This document shows positions 43,641 through 54,300 of a DNA stretch of 64,000 nt, piece after piece. Both the position numbers and the translations under genes were made by a program. Source of the DNA: Pseudogymnoascus destructans (taxonomy: Eukaryota; Ascomycota; Leotiomycetes; Thelebolales; Thelebolaceae); assembly GCF_001641265.1 (NCBI RefSeq), contig NW_020167534.1, positions 992,001 to 1,056,000 on the forward strand. The letters run 5' to 3'. The notes under the pieces were generated by a model, which saw only the letters and a program-made list of their open reading frames with translations, was not told the origin of the DNA and did not search any database. The first letter of the stretch is position 1. Every line of letters starts with the position of its first letter.

Positions 43641-43881
43641 ACATAGATCGTGGTCAGACCGGCTACATGGCCAGACCGGCTATTTCAATTTTACAGGTAA
43701 ATTCACAAGCAAATTCACATCACGTGATATATAATTCAAACTTGTAATAATTACTTTAATTGACTTGCTAGAGCTTAATGTTATTAAACTTAGATAATTT
43801 ATATACTTATATGTTATAATTAAAAACGCTAGCATGTAAGCTAGCCTTATTAGGTAGTTATTAACAATTTTAGATTTGCCA
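43641..43881. mobile_element. MITE family B, copy B2, left part
   Basis: It starts ACATAGATCGTGG with two CAGACCGGCTA boxes 17 bp apart. The body matches 38640-38789. It runs up to the TA where the pogo element at 43884 is inserted. Confidence 0.7.
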
Positions 43882-43883
43882 TA

Positions 43884-46042
43884 ATGTAGGTCGTGGCCAT
43901 ACCGGGGCCATGGCCATACCGGGATGGTGAGGTAAGCGAGCACTTAACTACCCCATCAAACCCATCAACCAACACACCAAACCTATCAATTACCCCATTA
44001 TTATGGTACGCAAACGGAGTTTAAAAGCTCAAGAACGCGATATTCCAATACTTGAAGCAGTAGCTGGAGTAAAATCTGGTTTATATAAAACTGCAAATGC
44101 TGCTGCAAAGGCCTTACATCTAAGGCCTGATACAGTTGTTAGCCGCATTAAAGGGCGACATACCTCACATAAAGAAGCACATTTAAAACATCAATTACTC
44201 TCCCAAACCCAAGAAAAGACCCTTTTAAAATGGATCAAAAATCTTACTGCAAGTGGTTACGCTCCTAGCCATCGCATATTACGTGAGGTTGCAGAGGAAG
44301 TCCGGTCAAACAAGTGTCGGGTCTTCCAAACCCAGGTGAGCCAACCTACAGAGTTAGTTGACCAGCTCAGTCAGGTCAACTACCAACCCATCAAACCTGC
44401 CATAGACTGGCAGACTCGGCTATTTCTAACTAGTGGCTTGGCAGACCCCATCAAACCAACCGGCTCAGCAGCAGTCCCGACCAACTCAGCAGTCCCGACC
44501 GACTCAGCAGTCCCGACCAACTCAGCAGACCCGACCAACTCAACAGACACAAACTCAACAACCACAACTCCAACTACCTAAGTTACCACTTGGGCAAGAT
44601 TGGGTGCCACGGTTCATTCAGAGGCATCCTAACTTATGTGTTAAGCTAGGAAGAAGGGTTGAGGCACAAAGGATGAATGGGGTCACAAAGCAGGTGTTGA
44701 AGGGGTGGTTTGACGCGTACAAGAGCCTCACAACAGAGCAAAAAATCGAAAACTACAACACCTACAACATGGATGAGACTGGATTTTCAATTGGAACAAT
44801 GCAATCTACACGAATTATAGTCGATTCTACACTTAGGACACGTTTTCAGGCACATCCAGGAAGGCAGGAATGGGTCTCTGCTGTTGAGTGCATCTGCATG
44901 GATGGAACAACCACCGACCCCCTCATTATCTTCAAGGGACAGAATGTACTACAGAGCTGGATTCCAAAGGATGTTATAAGCAAATGGCACTTCTCTGCAA
45001 ATACAAAAGGATGGACAAGCAATCTTCATGGATATGAGTGGCTAAAACGCGTTTTTCAGCCTTCTACAAGAGCAAAAGCAACACTTCCAAATGGACAACT
45101 ACAACAAAGGCTCCTTATTTGTGATGGCCATGACAGCCATATAAGCCGGAGCTTCATATCACACTGCATACAGAATCGCATATCGCTCCTTATACTACCT
45201 CCACATACCTCACATATACTCCAACCACTTGATGTTGCAATTTTTGGACCTTTGAAAAGACACCTCACAACAGCCCTCTCACACCTTAATGAGGCGCAGC
45301 TCCTACGCATACAGAAAGCAGAATGGATGGATGCATACATACAAGCAAGAGCAGCTGCATTTTCAAATTCAAATATAACTTCTGCTTGGAGAGTGGGTTA
45401 CAGCCATTCCAGCCACAGACAGTCATACGCGCAGCTACACTTCCTACAACAGATGCACCCTTAGAACGGCCAAGGACTCCAACAGAGCATGATATTTTTG
45501 AGAAAGTATTTTTGAATAGCAGTCCTCCTCATTTTCAGACACTTCACAAAGCAAATACAGTTCTCTCTTCTACAATAAGTCGTGGTGGTGTTTTGAACAC
45601 TCCTACAAAGCGATATATTCATAAGTTAGCAGATGAGACAGAGCGGCTCAATACATGCCACATACTACAACAAAGGGAGACAGATAACTTGCGCTCAATT
45701 ATTCAGAAGCGCAGAGTACAAAATAAGGGCAAGAGAGCAGTTTTGAAGGGTCAATTCCACATCACAACTGAGGAGTTGCAGTCGCAAGTAGCAGAAGCAG
45801 AAGCAGCAACAACAGCTACATCACAAAAGTCGAAAATATCAACAACTCCACAAGTTACAACATCTATAATTGATCTAATTGATGATGGGAGTGAGGAGGA
45901 GCTATTTGACAGTGATATAGATGAATTAGCATGGTAATGGTAGAACTATTTTCAATTATTTTGAAGCTGCTCATATTTTGAAGGGGTGGCTTACCCCACC
46001 ATCCCGGTATGGCCATGGCCCCGGTATGGCCACGACCTACGT
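43884..46042 (+). mobile_element. Pogo-like element, copy 3
   Basis: The element is 2159 bp with matching ends (A(T/C)GTAGGTCGTGG, two TGGCCATACCGGG boxes 17 bp apart) and TA on both sides. Its right TA (46043-46044) is also the left TA of MITE A3. Confidence 0.85.
44003..45937 (+). pseudogene. Pogo-like transposase of copy 3, one frameshift
   Basis: The first exon is 44003-44335 (111 codons, two helix-turn-helix domains). A candidate intron at 44336-44582 (CAG|GTGAGC ... CTAAG|TTACCA) would join it in phase with the core from 44583. That intron holds 15-bp repeats (CAGCAGTCCCGACCA-like) which otherwise translate as low-complexity tracts. The core has NMDETGF, CDGHDSH and QPLDVAIF. Near 45391 the same 4-nt deletion as in copy 1 shifts the frame; the remaining sequence is open in another frame to 45937. 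It has no CCHC knuckle, unlike the other group. Confidence 0.8.
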
Positions 46043-46297
46043 TAACGTAACTCGTGGCGTAATGGGACGGATGGCGTAACGGGATGCTTTGCCAGAGCCA
46101 CCCGCACCCCACCAAAACCAAGGTCACATGACCAAAATTAAAACGTTAATAACTTTTGTAATAATGCTTATAACGCTTAATCCTCTTAGACTATTACTCT
46201 TTATATCATACTCTAACATGTGTAAAAACGCTAGTAGTACTAGTTTTGTTTTACAAAAGATATTAAAGCTTATATTTTACTATATAAAATATTTATA

Positions 46298-48137
46298 ACG
46301 TATTTCACAAGCGAGTTGGCCACCCAAGCAAGTTGGCCACCAAAACACCAAAACGCGTCAACTTGACTACAGTCAACTATGCCACAACCAACACAAGCCC
46401 AATCCTCAAATCAAGAGGGTAGAATACTATTAGCTATTCAGGCACTAAAGGAACGTCAATTTAAGAGTGTCCGAGCTGCTGCATTATCATACGACGTGTC
46501 ACGTAGTACCCTTACCAACAGAATGAATGGAATGACCTCCCGACGTGATTCTACCCCAAAATCACAAAACCTAACTTCGTACGAAGAGTCAGCTCTTGTT
46601 CAGTATATTCTCGACCTAGATTCGCGTGGATTTCCGCCCCGGCCGCAAGCTGTGCAAGAAATGGCAGACCTACTACTCTCCGAACGAGGTGAGAGCCCTA
46701 CTGGGAAGAACTGGACTAGTAACTTCATAACGCGTCGTACGGAACTTAAAGCAAAGTTTAGTCGGAAGTACGATTACAAACGAGCAAAATGCGAAGATCC
46801 AAAGATAATTGAAGGGTGGTTCACCCTCGTACGAAACACAGTCGCAAAATATGGCATCTTAGAGCAGGACATCTACAACTTTGATGAAGCAGGTTTCGCA
46901 ATGGGAGTTATTGCTACTGCAAAGGTAGTCACAAGCTCAGAAGCAAAGAGCCGTCCAAAGACTATACAGCCAGGGAATAGAGAGTGGGTGTCAATTATCC
47001 AAGGTGTTAATTCGTACGGATGGGCACTCCCGCCGTTCATTATTTTCAAGGCGCAGAATCACCTCTCAGCTTGGTACGAAGACTCAGGATTACCAGACAA
47101 TTGGGTGATTACGCTTAGTGAGAATGGGTGGACTTCAAATTCAATTGGGTATGAGTGGATTCAACACTTCAATCGACATACAAATGCTCGTACGGTCGGA
47201 ACCTATCGCCTTCTTATTCTTGATGGACATGAGAGCCACATCTCTGCTCAATTTCAACACTACTGCACAGAACGGAAGATAATTACCCTCTGTATGCCAC
47301 CACACTCATCACACATTCTTCAGCCTCTTGATGTGAGCTGCTTTGCGCCACTAAAGCTTTCGTACGGAAAGCAGATTGAAACCTTCGTACGGAACCGGCT
47401 AAACCACATCACAAAGCTTGAGTTCCTCTCTGCATTCAAAGAAGCATTCAAAGCTACGTTTACAGAGCAGAACATCAAGAGCGGATTCCGAGCTACAGGA
47501 CTAGTTCCGTACGAGCCACAGAGTGTCCTCTCTCACTTAAATCTACGCTTAAGGACTCCAACACCTCCTATAGTTGAGAGTGACAATTGGACTTCAAAGA
47601 CTCCTCAAACTATAAGGGAGCTTAACTTTCAAACAGAGCACATTAAGAACCGCATCGTACGACATCAGAATAGCTCTCCTACCTCAATTAATGATGCTGT
47701 TAGCTGCCTTGTTAAAGGGGCGGAAATGATGATGCATTCTGCTGTTCTACTTAAGGCAGAAGTTAAGGCTCTACAAGCGGCAAATGAACAGAAAAAGAGG
47801 AGGGAAAGGAAGCGCAAGAGGCGTATAATGCAAGGGGGCAGTCTCTCCGTACGAGAGGGAGAGGATATGCTTCAGAGTGCTGAGGTAGAAGCTCAAGTCC
47901 GTACGGAGGTGGCAAGTGAGCATTGTCGGCAGGTGGGTTCTACAGGCCGACAGAAGCGCTGTGGCATATGTGGTATTATGGGCCATAACTCCCGTACATG
48001 TACGAGGCACAAGGATTCAATTACGATCGAATAAGGGTCATTATGTAGGGTGGTGGTGTAGTAGTAGGCAGTAATAGTCAATTTTGGTGTTTTGGTGGCC
48101 AACTTGCTTGGGTGGCCAACTCGCTTGTGAAATACGT
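46298..48137 (+). mobile_element. Intact pogo/Fot1-like transposon inside MITE A3
   Basis: The element is 1840 bp. The ends are ACGTATTTCAC with AAGCGAGTTGGCC and AAGCAAGTTGGCC boxes 17 bp apart, with TA at 46296-46297 and 48138-48139. It encodes the complete transposase 46379-48034. Confidence 0.92.
46379..48034 (+). CDS. Pogo/Fot1-like transposase with zinc knuckle, rich in CGTACG
   Basis: This 551-residue protein has the same domain order as the one at 19335: psq-type helix-turn-helix, CENP-B/Tc5-like domain, DDE_1 core (NFDEAGF, LDGHESH, QPLDVSCFAPLK), a Lys/Arg-rich helix and a C-terminal CCHC knuckle (CGICGIMGHNSRTC). There is an Ala in place of Thr in the first motif, but all three Asp are kept. 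The frame is uninterrupted and the ends are intact, so it is potentially active. The gene contains eleven CGTACG hexamers between 46578 and 47905, in all codon phases. Confidence 0.92.
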   Translation: MPQPTQAQSSNQEGRILLAIQALKERQFKSVRAAALSYDVSRSTLTNRMNGMTSRRDSTPKSQNLTSYEESALVQYILDLDSRGFPPRPQAVQEMADLLLSERGESPTGKNWTSNFITRRTELKAKFSRKYDYKRAKCEDPKIIEGWFTLVRNTVAKYGILEQDIYNFDEAGFAMGVIATAKVVTSSEAKSRPKTIQPGNREWVSIIQGVNSYGWALPPFIIFKAQNHLSAWYEDSGLPDNWVITLSENGWTSNSIGYEWIQHFNRHTNARTVGTYRLLILDGHESHISAQFQHYCTERKIITLCMPPHSSHILQPLDVSCFAPLKLSYGKQIETFVRNRLNHITKLEFLSAFKEAFKATFTEQNIKSGFRATGLVPYEPQSVLSHLNLRLRTPTPPIVESDNWTSKTPQTIRELNFQTEHIKNRIVRHQNSSPTSINDAVSCLVKGAEMMMHSAVLLKAEVKALQAANEQKKRRERKRKRRIMQGGSLSVREGEDMLQSAEVEAQVRTEVASEHCRQVGSTGRQKRCGICGIMGHNSRTCTRHKDSITIE

Positions 48138-48437
48138 TATAGTAAAAATTAAACTATAAATAACTACTTAATAAGAAGAGCTTACACTCTAGCAAATTCG
48201 GCTATAAGAAATAAGACTATAAAGAGTAATAGTCTAAGAGGATTAAGTGTTATAAGCATTATTACAAAAGTTATTAACGTTTTAATTTTGGTCATGTGAC
48301 CTTGGTTTTGGTGGGGTGCGGGTGGCTCTGGCAAAGCGTCCCGTTACGCCATCCGTCCCGTTACGCCACGAGTTACGTTACTAAAAATTTATATGGCAAA
48401 AGTTAAAACCTTTAGTAACTTATGTAAAAAGACACTA

Positions 48438-50298
48438 ACGTGGTTTACCACCAAACGGAACATCCCACCAAATGAAACACTTTCCGATAGCATCGCAACC
48501 TCAAACCCAATTACTCCACCACACCACAACAAAAAGATGCCTCAGAAAGCTAATGAAGGCCGAGTTTTACTAGCCATTCAAGCTACCAAATCACCCCACA
48601 AACTGTCCATCCGACGTGCTGCGCAGCTATATGAGGTCCCACATGTAACACTTACCCGTCGCATACACGGAAGCCAACCACGAGCTGGTAGACGCGACAA
48701 ACAACGTCCATTGACCCCAATTGAGGAAGAGGAGCTCATACGATACGTACTTGACCTAGATTCGCGAGCATTTCCACCTCGAATTGAGGATGTACGAGAT
48801 ATAGCGAATCTCCTCCGTGCGACGCGTCGCGAACCCCCAGTTGGAAAAAACTGGCCCTACCGCTTTGTACACAATGAACCAAAGCTTAAGACGCGTCTCT
48901 CTCGTGCGTACGACCTCCAGCGAGCCCTCTGCGAAGATCCTGATTGTATAAGAAAGTGGTTTGAGCTGGTAAAGAACATGCAGGCGAAGTACAGCATCCA
49001 GGATGCTGACTTCTACAACTTTGATGAGACGGGCTTTATGATGGGTGTTATCTGTGGGAATATGGTTGTTACGAGCTCAGATCGAAAAGGCCGAGCAAAG
49101 CAGCTTCAGTCTGGTAATCGGGAATGGGCAACAGCGATTGAATGTGTGAGTGCAGACGGCTTTGTAGTGCCTGCATACTTGATTGTACAAGGCAAGCATC
49201 ACCTTGCGCCTTGGTACACAGAGTGCGGCCTTCCACCTACTTGGGCCATCAAGACCTCACCAAATGGCTGGACCGACAATGATACAGGTCTAGACTGGAT
49301 AAAACACTTTAATCAGCATACACGTGTACGAACACAAGGGGTCTGGCGGATGATTGTCCTAGATGGCCATGAGAGCCACCTATCTGCCCAGTTTGATATG
49401 TACTGCAAGGAGAACAACATTATTACGCTCTGTCTCCCTGCGCACTCCTCACATCTTACCCAGCCTCTTGATGTTGGGTGTTTTAGTGTACTAAAGCGAA
49501 TGTATGGTCGAGAACTTGAGGTCTTCATTAAGGCCTCTATTACCCATATCACTAAGATTGAGTTCTTTATTGCATTCAAGGCTGCCCACGACCATACAAT
49601 GACAACTGAAAATATCCTAGCTGGCTTTCGAGGTACTGGCCTAGTCCCGTACAACCCAGAAGCAGTTCTCTCAAAGCTTGATATCAAGTTACGGACGCCA
49701 ACACCAACTGGATCCCCCCTACTAGAGGCTGACCCTTGGGTCCCTCAAACGCCACAAACCCCAGCTGATGCAATTTTGCAGTCTAAGTTTGTACAGAATA
49801 GAATTGGAATTCATCAAGGAAGCTCCCCAACAATGATTTTTTCAGCTGTAAAGCAGCTGGTGAAGGGTACAGACCGCATTGCGCACCAAATGACCCTTAT
49901 ACAAGAGGAGGTCCGTACCCTTCGAAAGGCCAACACAGCACTTTCAAAGCGTCGGAAAGCCAAGCGTACACGTGTCCAAGATGGAGGGTCACTTACTATA
50001 GAAGATGCTCAAAAACTGATCGCTGAAAAAGAGGATAAAGGGTTGAAACGACAGAAAAGGTCAAATGAGGAGGGTGCTGTAGAGGCTGGTCCATCGACTT
50101 CGCGGCGCTGTGGGAGGTGCGGCAAGACTGGGCATAATGTACGAACCTGTCAAGAGGTTGAAGAGATATTAGGAGAAGAGAATTCAATTGAGTGTAGTTA
50201 ATTTTAATGTGTTAGGGTGGAGTAATTGGGTTTGAGGTTGCGATGCTATCGGAAAGTGTTTCATTTGGTGGGATGTTCCGTTTGGTGGTAAACCACGT
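48438..50298 (+). mobile_element. Intact pogo/Fot1-like transposon
   Basis: The element is 1861 bp. The ends are ACGTGGTTTA with CCACCAAACGGAAC and CCACCAAATGAAAC boxes 17 bp apart, with TA at 48436-48437 and 50299-50300. It encodes a complete transposase. Confidence 0.92.
48537..50201 (+). CDS. Pogo/Fot1-like transposase with zinc knuckle
   Basis: The protein has 554 residues. The ATG at 48537 is chosen because it aligns with the starts of the two relatives; an in-frame ATG at 48393 lies outside the element. The domains are: psq-type helix-turn-helix, CENP-B/Tc5-like domain, DDE_1 core (NFDETGF, LDGHESH, QPLDVGCFSVLK), a basic segment (KRRKAKRTR) and a CCHC knuckle (CGRCGKTGHNVRTC). There are no stops or frameshifts. 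It is closest to the transposase at 19335 in length and motifs. Confidence 0.92.
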   Translation: MPQKANEGRVLLAIQATKSPHKLSIRRAAQLYEVPHVTLTRRIHGSQPRAGRRDKQRPLTPIEEEELIRYVLDLDSRAFPPRIEDVRDIANLLRATRREPPVGKNWPYRFVHNEPKLKTRLSRAYDLQRALCEDPDCIRKWFELVKNMQAKYSIQDADFYNFDETGFMMGVICGNMVVTSSDRKGRAKQLQSGNREWATAIECVSADGFVVPAYLIVQGKHHLAPWYTECGLPPTWAIKTSPNGWTDNDTGLDWIKHFNQHTRVRTQGVWRMIVLDGHESHLSAQFDMYCKENNIITLCLPAHSSHLTQPLDVGCFSVLKRMYGRELEVFIKASITHITKIEFFIAFKAAHDHTMTTENILAGFRGTGLVPYNPEAVLSKLDIKLRTPTPTGSPLLEADPWVPQTPQTPADAILQSKFVQNRIGIHQGSSPTMIFSAVKQLVKGTDRIAHQMTLIQEEVRTLRKANTALSKRRKAKRTRVQDGGSLTIEDAQKLIAEKEDKGLKRQKRSNEEGAVEAGPSTSRRCGRCGKTGHNVRTCQEVEEILGEENSIECS

Positions 50299-50499
50299 TA
50301 GTGTTATTAGCGTCTTTAGATATAGTAGATGACTATTTAAAGTTCCTATATATACAAGGAATATGCTCTAGCCTTTTTATTAAAGGAGTTATTAAGGTTC
50401 TAATTTTCGCAAGCATAAGTACCTCCACATACAAATTTGTATGTGATGGTACTAATAGCCGGTCTGGCCATGTAGCCGGTCTGACCACGACCTACGTTA

Positions 50500-51020
50500 G
50501 CGACAGTAACGTAAGTCGTGGCGTAAGCGGCGATAAGTACCCTTATATACAACTTTGTATGGAAAGGTACTTCTACATCCAAAACTAAAACCTTAAATAG
50601 CTCCATGGATAAAAATCGTTAGGCTTAGCTGTTCAATATTTAGGTTCTATATATAGGCCTTTACCTAATATAAAAACGCTAGTATTGCTAGTGTGATTAT
50701 TATGCTTCTATTAGTAGGAGAAGATTGCTCATACAAATATTTGTATGAGGAAAACTTAACCCTTAAATTAGCATTGCAAAAAGACACTAGCAATACTAGC
50801 GTTTTTATATTAGGTAAAGGCCTATATATAGAACCTAAATATTGAACAGCTAAGCCTAACGATTTTTATCCATGGAGCTATTTAAGGTTTTAGTTTTGGA
50901 TGTAGAAGTACCTTTCCATACAAAGTTGTATATAAGGGTACTTATCGCCGCTTACGCCAGATCGCCGCTTACGCCACGACTTACGTTACGCCATTAGCGA
51001 CAGTACGCCACGACCTACGT
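50500..51020 (-). repeat. Pogo-type terminal repeat split by MITE F2
   Basis: Read on the minus strand from 51020: ACGTAGGTCG, a TGGCGTACTGTCGC box, then TGGCGTA interrupted by F2. The rest of the second box (CTGTCGC) lies at 50500-50506. The boxes are 17 bp apart once F2 is removed. Confidence 0.7.
50509..50986. mobile_element. MITE family F, copy F2
   Basis: The element is 478 bp, near-identical to F1 but inverted in its centre. The left end has only one TGGCGTAAGCGGCG box; the right end has two. TA lies on both sides (50507-50508 and 50987-50988). It is inserted inside the second box of another terminal repeat. Confidence 0.88.
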
Positions 51021-51022
51021 TA

Positions 51023-51346
51023 GTTAGGCCATTTGGCTAGAGACCGCACGCAGGTTTAAGTTAAAAAGGGAACAGTGGGACAAAAGTTTGTTACTAATTT
51101 ATGATGGAATCATTATGTAACTTATACATAGATTATTACTAAGACCGACGTTCCAACTTCCTCTAGTTACCTCTAAACGCCTTTCGCTGAGTAAAACCCA
51201 AGTTATTACGTTACCGATATACCCACCCACCACCAACTTCATGATAACAGTTGCTTCAAATACGACATATAGTTTTAACCCTTTTCCAGTACACCCCCCC
51301 ATCTACGCCCCTACCCCAACTTGAGTATCATTTCATTCGCCAACCG
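51023..51346. other. 3' flank of the Snt2 gene
   Basis: No gene. This is the boundary between the transposon island and host sequence. Confidence 0.5.
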
Positions 51347-54300
51347 TCAAGAAAGTAAATTCTGGAGTGAAGGACTCGCACTCGCGCCACCGTTCACCCG
51401 ACGACTAGGAGCATTGTCCCCATTGTGATTTATAGGTTCACGGCTGATTTGAGGACCATCCCGACGTGCCTGAGGGCTCTCATGGGGCCCTCCAAACGCT
51501 TGACGATACGGCGAGTGAGTTCCATGTGGAAATGAAATTTCCAAAGCTCGTGGGGGAGGGCCTCCGTTGGTCAAGTGCTGTGGGGGCGACGGTGCATACG
51601 GCGCGTATACACCGTGCTGTATCGGGTGAATACCAGCGGCAGATTTATGTGGCGATGACGGATAGCTGCTATTTGCTACCGAAGGTAATGATCCGTTCAC
51701 ATGAGGTGATCGTGGAATCATTGGGCCAGGTAGGTGCTGGCTGGTCGCTGGAGGCCCTCTCGGCGAGTGCGAGCCGTTGCTGTACTGCCTTAGGGCGATA
51801 TTTGAATTTTGAGATGCCGGAGATACGCGGGACCAGTCCCCGTAACCGCTCGTTGGTGGATATGCCGGATGGCCCCACGAATATCGAGATCCCGCGTGCA
51901 TATGAGTTGGTGGCACAGGAGGGCTTGCTAGCGTCGACGAGGCAGACACTGGTATAGAAGGCGGTAGGCGTGGCTGCGGTGCGTCGTCCTCCATTTTCGG
52001 CGCTGGTATAGCTGGCGAAGTTTGGGGTTTTTGAACTTTATTCCAATGACATTTGTGGCACTGGAAAAGCTCCAGCATATTGTTGGGTGGCCTCTCGCAC
52101 AGTGCGGCCGCGGCCAAAGCAACCTGCTGCTTAGGGTTACTTCCCAAAATGGCGTTGCCCAGGTCCTTGGAAATATCATCTATTTGATTATTGGGGGGCC
52201 GGTGTTCATAAAGCTGCTGTTTCAATGGCCCAGGCCTGGTAACGGGCAGTGCTGGATATGGCCACCACTTTGGACTCACATCAACCCCGCAAGTATCACA
52301 GACTTTCGCCGGCGACTGGAGGTATGTGGGAGCCCTGAGTGCCTCAGAAGCGCTTGTAGTTTGCGTGTCTTCTGGTTTGATATTCGAAATAGAGCCTCTC
52401 CCGTTGCTGCTTATAACAGTTGTAGAAGCTCGGCGGTTGGATACCGTCGAGGGAGAAATGGGAACTGCAGATATCTTGGTTGATTGGTTGACCAGCGTCG
52501 CTTTGCGTACAGTGCCTGTTAATGCTAGATCCGCTTGCTTGAATTTCTGGACATAAAGCTGCAAGGCATTCAAACCATTTTCATCCACAATATCATGCAT
52601 GTGGTGAACGATAGTCTTGGTAGGGCAGTGGTCCTTGCACCAAACCGCAGCTGTCATGGCACCCGATTCGCCATTGATGTTCACAATGTTTACGTGATCT
52701 CTGCGAGAGCCTTTGACAGGTGATATATCAAAGCCCAGGACGTACCCTGCTTGATGGGAACACTCTACATGGACTATGGATAGTTAGCGTGACAATAAAC
52801 AACTAGAGGAATTGCTTACCAGGAGCCCGGCACGACAGGCAAGCCACACAGGCCCCGTTATTAGTTTTACATATCTTACAAGTCTCGTCATACCTAGCGG
52901 AAGGAATTGAAGGGATTCCTTCTGAACGTTCTAGGGCCTTGCCTTGGCCAAATTTGACTTCTGGTGTCCAAACTGCACAGGTAACATGGACCCAGTTGTT
53001 GTTCGCTGTTCTTTTCAAAGGTTCTCTTGGAATAAGCGGACGGTTCATCTCTTCTTGCTTTTTGCTGTAAAACTCCGCTGCTTTGATTGCAAGTTCCCTC
53101 TCCACGCGGTCCTTTTCCCGGTCTTTGTCGTTCTTTTTCTTGTGCGAGGGTTTTATTGGTTCCAAAAAGTCCTGCGGTGTTGATTCGATAGGGCATAACA
53201 TGCATTTATATTGCTTTAACTAGTGAGTAAATAGGTACAGCAGGAGGTGCGGCGATGTAACTTACAATAGAAACTTGTGGATTTCGGTCATTTGAACACA
53301 TATCGCAGGTCCATTTGGCTGATCCCCGTGTGTCCGCGGCCACACCATAACAATTTCGGTGCACGGTCATTCGACACTCTCTACAGGAGAGACGTTGGGC
53401 TGCTGGCTCCATTTGCAAACAAATTGCGCAGGGAAGAGATTTTTGTTTAGGAATTTCCGGGACAGGCGGTGGAGCAGGTGGTTTTTCTGGTGCTTTCTTC
53501 TTCTGCTGTGCAAGCGCAGGCCCAGAGTTAGGATCGTGTGGTGCCGAATCAATCTGGTCTCTTTCACTATTGCTCTTTGGTTTTTTTCGCGGGGCCTCCT
53601 GGACTGCTATCAGAGAAGCAGCTTGGGGCGCAGGAGTTCCATTTAAAGGAGTGTTGGCCGTATCTGTATTATTAGCCGTCCAACTGAGGTCGCTTAGATG
53701 GAATTCCCTCAATGGATCCTCTGCCTTCCGCTTATTAGACCGACCACCTTGGGAAGATTTCTTGCCATGGTCATCTATGTCTTCCCATTGCACCGCATAC
53801 CTTCGCCATATCACCGCGCAGCTGAGACAAAGGGCTACGGTCAATTGCGTATTGTTGTCCCTGCCCACTACTTTGTTGGTCGGGTCAGCTGCTACGGTGG
53901 TTCCAGCTGGTGTCCCAGGAGCGCGCTTCCATTGCCGAGAATTGCGCGTCCAACAGAATTTACATTGAAAGCCTCGTTTCTTCTCCTTTGCCTTATCATT
54001 GTCGAAAGCTGAATCGTCTTGGTCATCAGCAACGTCATCTTGCAACTTGCCCGCGTTAACTTCAACCTTCTTCGCCTCCTTTTTCCCTTTTCGGCCCGCG
54101 TAATTGCCCCAAATCTGCTTTCCACGCTCCGTTTTCTTCCAGATGTAATAGAATCGAACTATATTCGCAGCGCTGACGGTTTTCACATGCTTTTTGACGC
54201 TATGCAGCTCGGAGCCAAATTTGGCTACGCCATCCTCAAACTTTTTAACCTCTGTCGGTGTCAGGTCAGGTTCTTGGAGATCTTTTCTTTCCACCTTAGC

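Larger units (their letters stand above)
46045..48378. mobile_element. MITE family A, copy A3, split by a pogo element
   Basis: The left arm is 46045-46297 and the right arm 48138-48378. The pogo element at 46298-48137 sits at TA in the loop region. The ends are as in A1. Confidence 0.88.
48381..50497. mobile_element. MITE family B-like element, split by a pogo element
   Basis: The right end (50457-50497) has two AGCCGGTCTG boxes 17 bp apart and closes CCACGACCTACGT before TA. The left end is truncated near 48381. The pogo element at 48438-50298 is inserted at TA, leaving GTGTTATTAGCG on the right. Confidence 0.6.

Noticed and set aside
48393..48536. N-terminal extension of the transposase at 48537
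   Set aside because: The in-frame ATG at 48393 lies outside the element's own end (48438), and the extension has no counterpart in the relatives.
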